Below are positions 55,501 through 62,764 of a stretch of 64,000 bases of DNA, one piece after another. The notes under the pieces are model-generated. The model worked only from the letters and a program-made list of their open reading frames with translations. It did not search any database and was not told where the DNA came from. The position numbers were made by a program, and so were the translations under genes. How positions within the stretch are numbered: the stretch's first letter is position 1; every line of letters begins with the position of its first letter. The stretch lies in the NCBI RefSeq assembly GCF_000091325.1, contig NC_014012.1:1922001-1986000 (forward strand), in the 5' to 3' direction. The stretch comes from Shewanella violacea DSS12. Lineage in GTDB: Bacteria; Pseudomonadota; Gammaproteobacteria; Enterobacterales; Shewanellaceae.

Positions 55501-58500
55501 TGACTTATACCTTAGTTATCGAAAACAGAGGCTTAGGTTGGGCCAATGATGTACTGATCCAAGATGCTATTGCCGGTATCAATACCGATCTAGCCGGTGG
55601 CCTCAATGGCCAGGCTTTTGTGCCTGGTTCTTTGGAAGTCACTCACGATAGCACTGATGAATTGGTACAGATGGCTCTAGACGGTGGTGTATTAGTGGCG
55701 CATGCCGATATTGCCGCCAATAGCAGTTTGACCTTTGTCATTAAGGCGCAGCTTAAAGATACAGCCCTAGGCGAGGTGCTCAACAAGGCATCGGCTAATG
55801 ACCTCAATGATGAGGCATTATCGATTCCTTCTAAGGCGACTGTTACCTTAGTCAAAACCGTAGATTCTCCCGTTTATCAAGATGGTGGCAAGGTGACCTA
55901 TCACCTGACATTAACCAACCAAACCGATGCTTTCGCTCATCAAGTTAATCTCAAAGATATGATCAAAGAGATTAAGGTGCTGACCATAGATGGCGTCGAG
56001 GAGAGAGCGTTTAAGTCATGGGAATATAGTTACCAGTCTGGTGATAGTAATACCAGCGTGGTGAGCCAATCACGTAAGAGAAGTGATAGTGCGAACAATA
56101 CTAATATCGAGGTCATGATCGATTTGGCACCGAAAGATACTTTAGTGTTCACCGTAGACGCAGTCGTACGAGACGATGCCGTTGGCGAGATAAGCAACAC
56201 GGCAGATATCAAGTTCGATGGTGCTCATCAGGAATCAAATGTTGTCATTAACCCAGATGTTGCAGTGCTTGAGTCGGAAAAAGTCAGTGTGGAAACTGAA
56301 TATGTACCCGGCGAGACTCTCAACTTCACTCTTACCATGAAGAACACCTCTAATAACTATATCTTCGATACGCTAGTGTCTGACGATATGTCGGCGATAC
56401 AAGTTGAGTACGCCGATTCAACTCTGGGTGCGGCATTCGTACCAGGAAGTTTGAGTTTCACCCCGAGCGAGATAGGCAAGGGCAGCAGTGCTAAACCTAC
56501 CTCAAACAGTGAATATGAGGTGGATATCGCACCTGGCAGTGAGATTATTTTCAATGTCAGTGGCATTGTGAATGAGAATGCCGTGGGAGATATTCAAAAT
56601 ATCGCCCAGGTAGATGGCGAAGAGGTTGAAAGTAATCTGGTTCCAACCGCTGTGGCTAATGTCGTGGGAGAGCTGTTCACTCGTGCGCAATATTATGTAC
56701 CCGGCGAGCCAGTTGAATATCACCTGGTGTTGAAAAACGAAGGTCAGGGCGTGGCGAAAGATGTCTATCTCTTGACCCAGTTTGCTAAATCTACGGGCAC
56801 TTGGATTAATCAAGAACAGGGATTGGCATTCGACAGTTGGACCATAAGTGCAGCAACAAGCGGTAATAACACCACAAGCGGTGAATTTACCGATAACGAG
56901 GATATCGCGACTAAGCTCAATATCGCCCCGGGTGGCAGTGTGGATTTCACCATCACGACCACAGTGGATCTGGATATGTTGACCAATATCGACGTATATG
57001 GTTTCTTCCTCGGCTCAACTTATCATAAGTCTCTTAAAGTGAATCAGAGTATTGATGGGATTGGAGGTGCAGACAAATTATCATATCTGGATCTTCCGCC
57101 GGTAGGTGCCAAGATGCAGGTAGAGAAAACCGTAGAGAAAACCAACTATATCGACAGCGATACCCAAGTTATCTATCACTTGAGTGCTGTCAATATTGGT
57201 GAGGGCAACGCGCCTTTGGTTAACTTGTTCGATGATATTGCTGGTTTGAATAGTCCAAAGGGAATCGATGTCTTCACCGATTGGAGCATAGAGGGAACTG
57301 AGTATGAGGGCAGCAGTGTGGTTGACCAGTTTACTCTCAAGGGTGATCAGCTCAACAAGCATAATCTGAATATTCAGAGAAACTTTAAGTCTAAGGGAAG
57401 AAGTCGGATTGAGTTGGTGATCAGCGCGACCATTGCCAAGCATCTGGATGATGATGTGACTAACACCTTTGTGGTGACTGAGCAAAACGGCACAGTGACT
57501 CAAGATGATGCGACCACACATATCAAGAAGATCCCGGACAATCAGGGCGAGCTTAAGATAACTAAGCAGGCTTCGAAAAACACGGCTCAGGTTGGTGAGG
57601 TGATAGAATATGAAATCATCATAGATAACGACAATGAATCCTACTTCAAGGATGTGGCCGTGTTCGATAAGTTGCCCGCTGGTTTCCGTTATCAGCTCGA
57701 TACCACAGAGATGACCCTGAGTGGTATAGATGGCAAGTTCGATACTCAAGACGATGTGGTTCTCACTAAACAACCAACACTGTCAGGTCAACTCAGGTTT
57801 GCCAATGTCGATTTTGAACCGTTCGAAAAGTTGCGGATCCGTTATCTGCTTAAGGTCTCAGTTGGAGTGACCTTCGGTAAATATATCAACACGGCTCAGG
57901 CGAAGATCAAGGGCGTTAATGTCTCTGATATTGCCACTGCGACGGTTGAGATTCAGGGTGATAAACTCTTCGATACCGCCTCTATTATAGGTAAGGTGTT
58001 CGAGGATATTAATGGTGATGGATATCAAGCCGATGCAGGTGCGTTCGACATCAAGGTGATGGCCGACTTACCAAGAGACGCTTATGTGGCCGACTCGACC
58101 AAGTTAAAGCTGACGGATAAGTTTGAGCCTGTCGATGACTTAGATGATGCTAGTGCTAAGATCTTGGCGCCGATTCAATCTGGAATCGAAATAGATAAAT
58201 TGATGGGACAGTCACGCAATCGCACTTTAGATGAATCTCATCTTGCGGTAATTCGTTTCCAGACCAGAACGCCTGATTCATTCCCGTTAACTCTCACCAC
58301 TGGAGAGGGAACACGAATCGAGTTTTCGTCTGAGGGACAAGTGACTCGTAGCCTAAACGGAGACGTGAAGACTGGCTTGTCGGCGGAAGTTATCAATGTT
58401 ACCCGTAACTTGTATCGCATCAAGGCTGTAGAGCCGCGTTACCTGTGGGAGATAGTCATAGATAACATAGGTGTCTATGAAGATGGTATTCCAGGAGCAC

Positions 58501-58784
58501 GTCTGATCACTACTGAAGGTATTAAGATAGAGACAGATGAGTTTGGTCGTTACCATGTACCAGATCAGTGGGTAACGGACAAGAAGGGTCGCAACTTCCT
58601 GGTAAAACTTGATAGTGATTCACTGCCTACAGGCATGAAGGTGATAAGCGAGAATCCTAAGGTTAAACGTATTTCGCCTTATGGATTAGCTAAATTCAAT
58701 TTCAGCGTGCAAGCAGCCAGTGTTAAAACCACTGACAACTCGGCTTCTAAGGCATCAGCCACGAAAAGCCAAGATACGGAATAA
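46557..58784 (+). CDS. Giant (4075-residue) exported protein of about 27 DUF11-like repeats
   Basis: A signal peptide (MFSRMRILFIGSLLISLGLIPAVASA) is followed by about 27 beta-sandwich repeats. Each opens with a Y-x-PG-x-x-(V/L)-x-YT-(I/V) block and TN/KN-x-G, continues to DDL-x-x-I, and closes with IAPG-x-x-(V/F)-x-(Y/F)-T-(I/V) and a GE(I/V)-x-N segment. The last repeat (about 3670-3800) looks most like classical DUF11/TIGR01451. The C-terminus has an SdrD_B-like unit (FEDINGDGYQADAG, later GIPGARLITTEGIKIETDEFGRYHVP), then a low-complexity Ser/Lys/Thr end. Repeats at about 2296-3090 have a near-constant ~131-residue period, suggesting recent duplication. No sortase, autotransporter or type I signal is visible. 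It heads a unit with a large beta-barrel protein and an OmpA lipoprotein; a surface filament or layer is the best guess. Confidence 0.85.
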   Translation: MFSRMRILFIGSLLISLGLIPAVASASDLVTFELSTGSKVYDNELIMKYDLVVTNNGGKLVKGLSVTAGLLDIKTSDINGNPVDAFTSVSVDATATVGSQAGEFNSHGDLNAKQVTLAEGGVVTYHIKAKVSPTAAQEIEVTAQLTSSFLSLESNSVTTPRAPYELDVIKSADNLLYSPGGKVSFTIKVSNTGQWKIRHALVEDNLSGITAEDMEGNTIPAFSSIDNITATTQGKGSSGGVFDAHGPDLQAKDVVVAKGGWVEYRITATVADTLIGDILNYAEATAHDDSTLSNPVVIEPEEANVVITKQVSPTADYQVGDTLTYTIKLENTGLGIANHYQVEDKINDIVVDLANNDLAEYNHINVTASPFETWQIEVKDLGSHSLSEFMASGGTSSNNDLNDLISLYPNESVTYIITATSKAVAISDITNTASVNSDSTVEKTASATVTALATIKDFTAHKSPNGTEYMPGDWVSYTIEVSNTNATQFADNISLTDKIATCNTTELVDGSTGSPFEKWKLSVKSVDVEGSDPGSFAFGVEKTGDIDLVLDLAPKGKVVYQLDVLVNPDAIGTIIDNPSCDDTVPEDGSGINMPDGKVEVKKLVDQREFAPGDDLTYTITIKNSGKGYLHNVPVVDAISAITADGVTGSAFTSWTITTSVTDSSGAPSSHSNPDLDGSIAADNDLDTHANVFPGDTITYTIVATTKNTITSIVRNKVMVDGSAYSDVGAEPYKYDLSVEKTVDKIRYTQGDDTLRYTIVISNADIAGYAKDIPVFDDIAGIQAELLHQKGEMAPAFESWTITAALDGRPNQDSGLPGNVSSNVNLDTKFSLAAGGTLTYTIEAKIPERTQDHIVWGHIVNNVVVDKTETASAESYYRLPNLVVDKQVSETNYTPGDTVSYTITVKNIGAGYANNTDVKDDIAALGLFNHWTVKDESFGIGSRIVGGKVADDKNIDTKVDIAPGGRIVFVITGVVVNNIHGQVTNTVKVHEPLDNRDSESSADIFPITDPELPSVDIHKESSPLHYRPGGVQTYTITVRNDSDVLVENLRVFDGMSAIESTLANDKDNHFADIVGSPFESWTIESTSKTLAKNSTSADLDEVITLAPNSSKVYTIKAIIKDNVVDETVTNRVCLFRENGDDAGCAEAENHREMSGGEVVREVFPAKYKPGDTITYKITASSKLGYYNNIHILDELENLSVDLIDKDGKHTQGHPFNDKFNVDVTKTTLNGDGTTDGTLDGQVENNKNLDTTIDVGPGDKVVYTITGVVRDDAAGDIINGELVVKPFKPNWDYSKESDNKNYQPGQTLTYRLSIKNTGKGHAVGIKVQDLLSEVMVDDIKGRSVKAYESWSFTKVKQKPIATNSATGAKPEFELYYNAGSYSDNNDLDTEINLPIGGEIVYTVVAKVIDRAEGEITNVLKVNNDTTSVSHSQSTENYKLTKQVIGYFDASHNKLSGEGYTPGGYVAYKIRVENSGKGSIQQLKVVDDLEGVTAAWFDGNTGPVFESWTIKAKTDGGMVSNYGVFTANNNIDTLVDIGTGGYVEYYISAKINQEVVGDFHNSVTAGRTTKNSEISVMQQAQFSLSKIAYSDALFTSRKSDYAPEDKVFYQIKLENKGWGTVYAVHIRDMLKNIKSEIAEDTLPAGSWVTAEPFTEWKVTAHYTPGRVTNIGGFSDGDNINIDTDFDLAPNEAIEFSVEAKLDYVVLGEVRNHVEAASEKKNATLKAQVKDISHSKVITSIGGKPYQANSHYRPGDEVVYTIKITNNHNAWANNVAIKDKIGDIKTLLAGGSRGQAFSSWRVEYEVASGSDSRTDTQVPVNSADSDIDFITDIGPLDEITIRITAVIKDTATGDVDSNHLLVDGNTDATQVIPPFAPKLTYGKEVIKTSADGNDKTEYAPKGEVKYRVWVSNSGEGFAHDLLITDPIDKIVSADGQKAFTAWSVEQDPKFAPVLSVVTGDISGNVPLNAHGDIAPGETLSFFVTGKVAGDVTGLVRNTLFVNDADVAHVDLNSGVMSITSSKHTDTPNYTPGSEVRFQIEITNTSDSIAIVPVEDDLNAIMVMTADGTMQPALTDIVISARVVGDKVNSQIPASLGTPGKLNTEIRIAARDSSATPVNTSIIFDISAKVNDSAVGEFTNTASIDDKDFGLIEGNIKPLPAKISLDEHAIKVPAVYAPGESIGFEVVIKNIGSGYALNTELANLLDKTTAFAAGSTDKVRVFDKWDKVTVTSSSSLTTIIAGKELNNSEGYFNEFNIHPGDSVTLQLFGTVKPEILGDIDNMTQVTQGNNILMDDAIYTPVEGELLILKTADSPTYLPGNRVGYNIKLENRGDGWLNDVKISDLLSDIETELAGGITDKAFVPSSMVLDSVVSTPLVPGDLGDIKVVDNQLIGTADIAPHQVINIRFSAEVKDTALGEIVNIAKANELSSEIAINPPVATVKLSKTVGKPTYMPGELITYTVTVANTSQTWANDVELVDDLAGIMTEQAGGAMVNAFVPGTLTATNTSTVELVKMQVKDNRLSATMDIAPMSEVSFTLEAKLQDTILGEVTNIANLGDQDASAVITPQDTPKVQITKLANNPIYLPGGLVTYTVTVKNNADTWANDVQVSDDLGKITTEHASGVTFDAFVKDSLSVTSDSKPNLIEMTILDNKLTAQVDIAPKSEVNFTIRAKLNNTVLGEIVNTAIADGNEAEAKINPAPSEVEIKKTVSHVRYIPGGMVTYQVTVSNTTEAWANDVSIVDDMSAITTQLAGGIPGSSGLAFVANSMVANHDTRPELVTMSVANNKLQASADIAPMTDLVFTIKALLVDTALGPVINQASADGKTSDVMITPVANPILSLTKTVSKPTYLVDEDVVYTVTLINAGDAWAHDVQLEDDLNAITTELAGGEMGTPFVDASLVVSHTSKPELIVLGTEPNKLSARLDIAPHSQVVFTLTAKMKSSALGEVVNTVTADEETAGVSILPEDADLIFTKSVDKENYLPGDLLTYTLVIENRGLGWANDVLIQDAIAGINTDLAGGLNGQAFVPGSLEVTHDSTDELVQMALDGGVLVAHADIAANSSLTFVIKAQLKDTALGEVLNKASANDLNDEALSIPSKATVTLVKTVDSPVYQDGGKVTYHLTLTNQTDAFAHQVNLKDMIKEIKVLTIDGVEERAFKSWEYSYQSGDSNTSVVSQSRKRSDSANNTNIEVMIDLAPKDTLVFTVDAVVRDDAVGEISNTADIKFDGAHQESNVVINPDVAVLESEKVSVETEYVPGETLNFTLTMKNTSNNYIFDTLVSDDMSAIQVEYADSTLGAAFVPGSLSFTPSEIGKGSSAKPTSNSEYEVDIAPGSEIIFNVSGIVNENAVGDIQNIAQVDGEEVESNLVPTAVANVVGELFTRAQYYVPGEPVEYHLVLKNEGQGVAKDVYLLTQFAKSTGTWINQEQGLAFDSWTISAATSGNNTTSGEFTDNEDIATKLNIAPGGSVDFTITTTVDLDMLTNIDVYGFFLGSTYHKSLKVNQSIDGIGGADKLSYLDLPPVGAKMQVEKTVEKTNYIDSDTQVIYHLSAVNIGEGNAPLVNLFDDIAGLNSPKGIDVFTDWSIEGTEYEGSSVVDQFTLKGDQLNKHNLNIQRNFKSKGRSRIELVISATIAKHLDDDVTNTFVVTEQNGTVTQDDATTHIKKIPDNQGELKITKQASKNTAQVGEVIEYEIIIDNDNESYFKDVAVFDKLPAGFRYQLDTTEMTLSGIDGKFDTQDDVVLTKQPTLSGQLRFANVDFEPFEKLRIRYLLKVSVGVTFGKYINTAQAKIKGVNVSDIATATVEIQGDKLFDTASIIGKVFEDINGDGYQADAGAFDIKVMADLPRDAYVADSTKLKLTDKFEPVDDLDDASAKILAPIQSGIEIDKLMGQSRNRTLDESHLAVIRFQTRTPDSFPLTLTTGEGTRIEFSSEGQVTRSLNGDVKTGLSAEVINVTRNLYRIKAVEPRYLWEIVIDNIGVYEDGIPGARLITTEGIKIETDEFGRYHVPDQWVTDKKGRNFLVKLDSDSLPTGMKVISENPKVKRISPYGLAKFNFSVQAASVKTTDNSASKASATKSQDTE

Positions 58785-58807
58785 GTAACCACCCCAACAT
58801 CAAGTAT

Positions 58808-58836
58808 GCCGATGGGATCACTTCCATCGGCTCTTT
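58808..58836 (+). terminator. Hairpin between giant gene and barrel gene (attenuator-like)
   Basis: A perfect 8-bp stem GCCGATGG / CCATCGGC with an 8-nt loop is followed by the weak U-tract TCTTTGTTGTT. It may reduce read-through and so set the ratio of giant protein to barrel. Confidence 0.6.
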
Positions 58837-58909
58837 GTTGTTAAGCGCCCCCGGATTTAGGCTTGGAAGCCTGCCGAGTTTGTGGGTGGAAAGCTAAAGG
58901 AATATATGC

Positions 58910-61900
58910 GTGAAAAAATTTAAATTAAATCATTTATCGTTAATGATCATCACTTGCCTGCCCTTGATGGCACAAGCAGGAGTCGACTCGAACAATCAAG
59001 TGTCGGCTAATCAAACTCCAGACAGTCAAACTCCGGCTAAGCAAGCTTCGGACAATCAAGTACCGGATAGTCGAATTTCCTACCGTCAAGTTTTGGCTAA
59101 GCCAACTCCGGCGAGTCAAACTTCGGTTAGTCGAACTTCCTACCGTCAAGTTTCGGGTAAGCAAGCTCCGGCTAAGCAAATTTCGGACATTAACACTCCT
59201 GCCAACTTTGTGTACACAGAGGTGATTCAGCCAGGTACAGAGCCTCAACGGGTTAAAGCGCCTGAGTCGGATAAACAAGCTCAGCCAGAGGATCTGGCTC
59301 TGGAATTGATTCAATCTGAGTCCACAGATCTTAAACAGACCATTCATGAGCAGACAGATAATTCACGTATCTATCTGGATGAAGGTGCCATCTGGGCTAG
59401 CCGTGACATCACTAAGGTCGACCCACAACTCGAATTGTCTGTCAGCGATGCCATCGAAGTCGATCAGGGCAAGATAAGTGACTCGGTTAGTTTTAATCTA
59501 GTGACTAACTATAGCTATTACATCAAACGTTGGCAGCTTGAAGTGTATCGCGGTAAGGACATTCACTTGAGCGAGCCACTCAAGGTATTAACCGGTGATA
59601 CCTTAAGTAATGAATTCGATGTTCAGTGGGATGGTGTTACAGATATTCCCTATGAGATGAAGAAGGGTCAACAACTCCTGTACCGCCTAAAATTGTGGGA
59701 CAAGGATGGCAACATGGATGTGACTTCAATAGGGGTGACAGATCTTATCCGTGGTTCACAAGAGGTGGAGATGGATAAGTTTGATCATCAGCAAGCCACC
59801 ACCACAGGAACTGGCTCTGGTGATACTGACACGGATAAAGGCTCACGCAGTTACGGCGTAGCGAAATTACTGCGCCATAATATTCCCACCTCGGCAGGCA
59901 TGGCAAAATTGATGGGCACGGGCCTTAAGGGAGTCGATCGCGTCTTTATTGGCGAAGATGAGTACACCATCGAAGATAATCGCCTCTATGTGGAACAGTA
60001 TCTGCCAACGGATGCCTATATGTTTCCGGTCAAGGTGAAGTATGACGATGGTCATGAGAGAAACTATAAGCTGTTTGTTCGTATTCCCGATACCTATTAT
60101 GCTCAAACGGCTCTGGCTGATCTGTATGTCGGTAAGAATCGTGTCTCGGGCAATAAAGATGTGTTGGGTGTTAACGACCAATATAAAGGGGACATCTATA
60201 ATCGAGGGCGCCTGGCCTATTTCGGCGAAGGTAAGTTTGGTGACAAGCTGAGAGTGGTGGCCCATGTGGATACCAAAGATCAAGAACTGAAAGATATGTT
60301 CAAGAATCCTTTCGCCTCGGATACCACCACAGTTTTCGATATTCTCGAGGACGATGATGAGCTTTATTACGGTAACTATGGTGACAATGCCAATATTCAG
60401 AAGGTGGTCAATACCAAGGGCAAGGTCTATCTGGATGTGCAATACGATAAATCCAGCGTCTTGTGGGGTAACTATAATACCGGGATCTCGGGTACCGAGA
60501 ATGCTCAATACAATCGTAGTCTCTATGGTTTCAGAGGGGATTACCGTACACGAAGCACCACAGAATTTGGTGATGACAGATTCAACCTAGTTGGATTTGC
60601 CTCACAGGCAGACAGTCTATATTCCCACGATGAGTTTCGTAGCACAGGCCTGAGTCTCTATTTCCTACGCCACGGAGAGGTACTCCCAGGTAGTGACAAG
60701 GTTGTGGTACGTCAGGTGGATGACCGCAACAACCGAATCGTCAATGAGGTCATACTTCAAGAGGGGCGTGATTACGAGTTTGATGCCTATCAAGGACGAA
60801 TACTCCTGACACGCCCGCTATCAGCCATTGCTGGTGACAGCTTTGGTAGCGTTATCTCGAATACACCTTCAGGGGATCTGAAAAACTATCTGGCTGTGGA
60901 TTATGAATATATTCCTAGAGGCACTGAAGCGCTGGAAAAGATGGCCATGGGCGGCAGGGCAAAAGGTTGGGTTAACGATCATATTGGTATAGGTGCCAGT
61001 TATGTGGAGGAGGAGAAGGAAAATCAGGATTATCAGTTAAGCTCGGCGGATCTGACCTTTAAACTCACCGAAGGAAGCTTTCTAAAGGCGGAATTTAGTC
61101 ACAGTGAAGGCACTCAGGCCGACAGTAACTTCGTTTCCGATGATGGTGGCCTGACATTCGAAGAGATTAGCCGGGTCGGTAAGACTCGTAAGGGCGATGC
61201 TATCTCCATATCCGGTGTCGCTAACTTGTATGACTTTATGCCAGAAACCTTCGGCGCCGTGGGTAACGATCTGCGTGTCTGGTATAAGGACAAGGATGGT
61301 GGTTACTCCTATGCAAGTCAGAATGACGACTTAGCCCAGACTTCCCTAGGCACAGAGTTAAGATTACAGACTGGAGAGGAGTCGCAACTGCTGGCCAGTT
61401 TCCAAACGATAGAGGAGACTGACCAAACGGGTAAAAAGGTCACAGATACTCAAGATGTGAAGCTAGAAGCTCAGGTCATGTTGACTGATCATATTAAGCT
61501 AGGTATTGCTGGTCAACAGATCCAAGAGCTGAATCAGAATGATGAAGAAAGTGATGCTAGCTTGCTAGGTGCCCGCCTAGAATATGTATTCGATGATAGT
61601 AATAATATCTACATCAAGGCGCAGAAAACCATAGATAGCAGCGATGGCTTCGATGAAAACGACAGTGCTTCTATCGGTGGTGAGGCCAAGATAACCGAAG
61701 ACTTGTCACTACTAGGTGAGTACACCACAGGTGATCGTGGAGATTCGGCTCAGGCCACAATCAACTATGATATCAATGATGATCACTCCACTTATTTGAC
61801 CTTAGTAAAAGATGATTATGAAGACAGTAATAATATCATCATAGGGCAGAGGGCCAGCCTGACAAGTAATCTGGACGGTTATCTGGAGAATAAGTTTGTC

Positions 61901-62752
61901 GATGAGAATAACGGCAAGGGCCGCATCGACTCAACAGGTCTGGACTATGATGTGAACCAAGACATTCGTGCAGGCATAGGCTATCAGCAAGGCTATATCG
62001 ATTACCGCGATGAAACAGATGTAAAGCGTACTGGCTATACGGCCTATATCGACTTTGATCAGGATAACTATCAGCTGGGTACTAAGTTTGAATACCGTGT
62101 GGATAAGGGCGAAGAGGAGATAGAGCAGTATGTGACGACCAACCACTATACTCATCACCTTACCGATGAATACACCTTGTACGCCAAGGTGAATTATTCA
62201 CGAACTAAGAATAAGACCACTAAGCAGCAGGTTGCTAAGTTTGTTGAAAGTTATGTGGGTCTGGCATACCGCCCTGTCTATAACGATAAGTTGAATTTCT
62301 TGAGTCGTTATACATACCTGGAAGATTTTGACAGTTTAGATAGAGATGTATCCTATACAGATGAAGAGAGTCATATCGTTGAAGCTGAAGGCATATATTC
62401 TGTCAATGCAAGAGTCGATGTCGGTGCCAAAGTTGCCTATAAGCATAAAAAAGAGAAGTTTAAGCGTGAGTCAGGCGAACTCTTCCCCGTTGAATCTAAA
62501 ATCTATCTGACCGGGCTTTCGGCATCATACTCTGTGATGAAGGACTGGGATGTAACTGGGGAATATCATTGGAAGAAAGATGATTCTATGGATGCTTTAG
62601 AGCAAGGTGCTTTAGTCTCGGTGAATAAAGAGCTTAGTGACAACTTTAAGGTTGGCATTGGCTATAACTTCTCTAATTTTGAAGATGACCTGGTCCATGA
62701 AGATGATTATGACGCAAAGGGCGTGTTTATCAATCTTGTCGGTAAGATCTAA
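58910..62752 (+). CDS. Large outer-membrane beta-barrel protein with N-terminal pentapeptide repeats
   Basis: This 1280-residue protein starts at GTG 58910, with AAAGG 9 nt upstream. Order of parts: signal peptide (to about 23); 13 pentapeptide units (29-93); a linker; a FlgD-Ig-like domain (about 170-290, WQLEVYRGKDIH, QWDGVTDIPYEM, LLYRLKLWDKDGN); a small domain (about 320-400, GVDRVFIGEDEYTIEDNRLYVEQ). Then comes a long run of amphipathic strands to the end, with EGRDYEFDAYQGRILLTRPL near 620-640. The ending FKVGIGYNFSNFEDDLVHED...GVFINLVGKI is typical of a barrel closing strand. It lies in the same unit as the giant repeat protein and an OmpA lipoprotein. It probably anchors or exports the giant protein, which is inference. 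I know of no characterised member. Confidence 0.8.
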   Translation: MKKFKLNHLSLMIITCLPLMAQAGVDSNNQVSANQTPDSQTPAKQASDNQVPDSRISYRQVLAKPTPASQTSVSRTSYRQVSGKQAPAKQISDINTPANFVYTEVIQPGTEPQRVKAPESDKQAQPEDLALELIQSESTDLKQTIHEQTDNSRIYLDEGAIWASRDITKVDPQLELSVSDAIEVDQGKISDSVSFNLVTNYSYYIKRWQLEVYRGKDIHLSEPLKVLTGDTLSNEFDVQWDGVTDIPYEMKKGQQLLYRLKLWDKDGNMDVTSIGVTDLIRGSQEVEMDKFDHQQATTTGTGSGDTDTDKGSRSYGVAKLLRHNIPTSAGMAKLMGTGLKGVDRVFIGEDEYTIEDNRLYVEQYLPTDAYMFPVKVKYDDGHERNYKLFVRIPDTYYAQTALADLYVGKNRVSGNKDVLGVNDQYKGDIYNRGRLAYFGEGKFGDKLRVVAHVDTKDQELKDMFKNPFASDTTTVFDILEDDDELYYGNYGDNANIQKVVNTKGKVYLDVQYDKSSVLWGNYNTGISGTENAQYNRSLYGFRGDYRTRSTTEFGDDRFNLVGFASQADSLYSHDEFRSTGLSLYFLRHGEVLPGSDKVVVRQVDDRNNRIVNEVILQEGRDYEFDAYQGRILLTRPLSAIAGDSFGSVISNTPSGDLKNYLAVDYEYIPRGTEALEKMAMGGRAKGWVNDHIGIGASYVEEEKENQDYQLSSADLTFKLTEGSFLKAEFSHSEGTQADSNFVSDDGGLTFEEISRVGKTRKGDAISISGVANLYDFMPETFGAVGNDLRVWYKDKDGGYSYASQNDDLAQTSLGTELRLQTGEESQLLASFQTIEETDQTGKKVTDTQDVKLEAQVMLTDHIKLGIAGQQIQELNQNDEESDASLLGARLEYVFDDSNNIYIKAQKTIDSSDGFDENDSASIGGEAKITEDLSLLGEYTTGDRGDSAQATINYDINDDHSTYLTLVKDDYEDSNNIIIGQRASLTSNLDGYLENKFVDENNGKGRIDSTGLDYDVNQDIRAGIGYQQGYIDYRDETDVKRTGYTAYIDFDQDNYQLGTKFEYRVDKGEEEIEQYVTTNHYTHHLTDEYTLYAKVNYSRTKNKTTKQQVAKFVESYVGLAYRPVYNDKLNFLSRYTYLEDFDSLDRDVSYTDEESHIVEAEGIYSVNARVDVGAKVAYKHKKEKFKRESGELFPVESKIYLTGLSASYSVMKDWDVTGEYHWKKDDSMDALEQGALVSVNKELSDNFKVGIGYNFSNFEDDLVHEDDYDAKGVFINLVGKI
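58994..59188 (+). repeat. Thirteen tandem 15-nt units (pentapeptide repeat)
   Basis: Thirteen consecutive 15-nt units encode pentapeptides of the form [SKNR]-[QRP]-x-[PSL]-x, for example NQVSA, NQTPD, SQTPA, KQASD and SRISY. Units 6-9 and 10-13 form a 60-nt higher-order duplication (SRISY RQVLA KPTPA SQTSV against SRTSY RQVSG KQAPA KQISD). No indel breaks the 15-nt phase. Confidence 0.95.
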
Positions 62753-62764
62753 GGAGGATCCGTT

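Noticed and set aside
48437..57773. Many antisense frames of 60-230 codons inside the giant gene
   Set aside because: They recur with the repeat pattern of the sense gene and are by-products of its codon use.
46557..58784. Treating the giant gene as an RTX adhesin or autotransporter
   Set aside because: No nonapeptide GGxGxDxxx repeats, no type I secretion neighbours and no C-terminal barrel in the protein itself.
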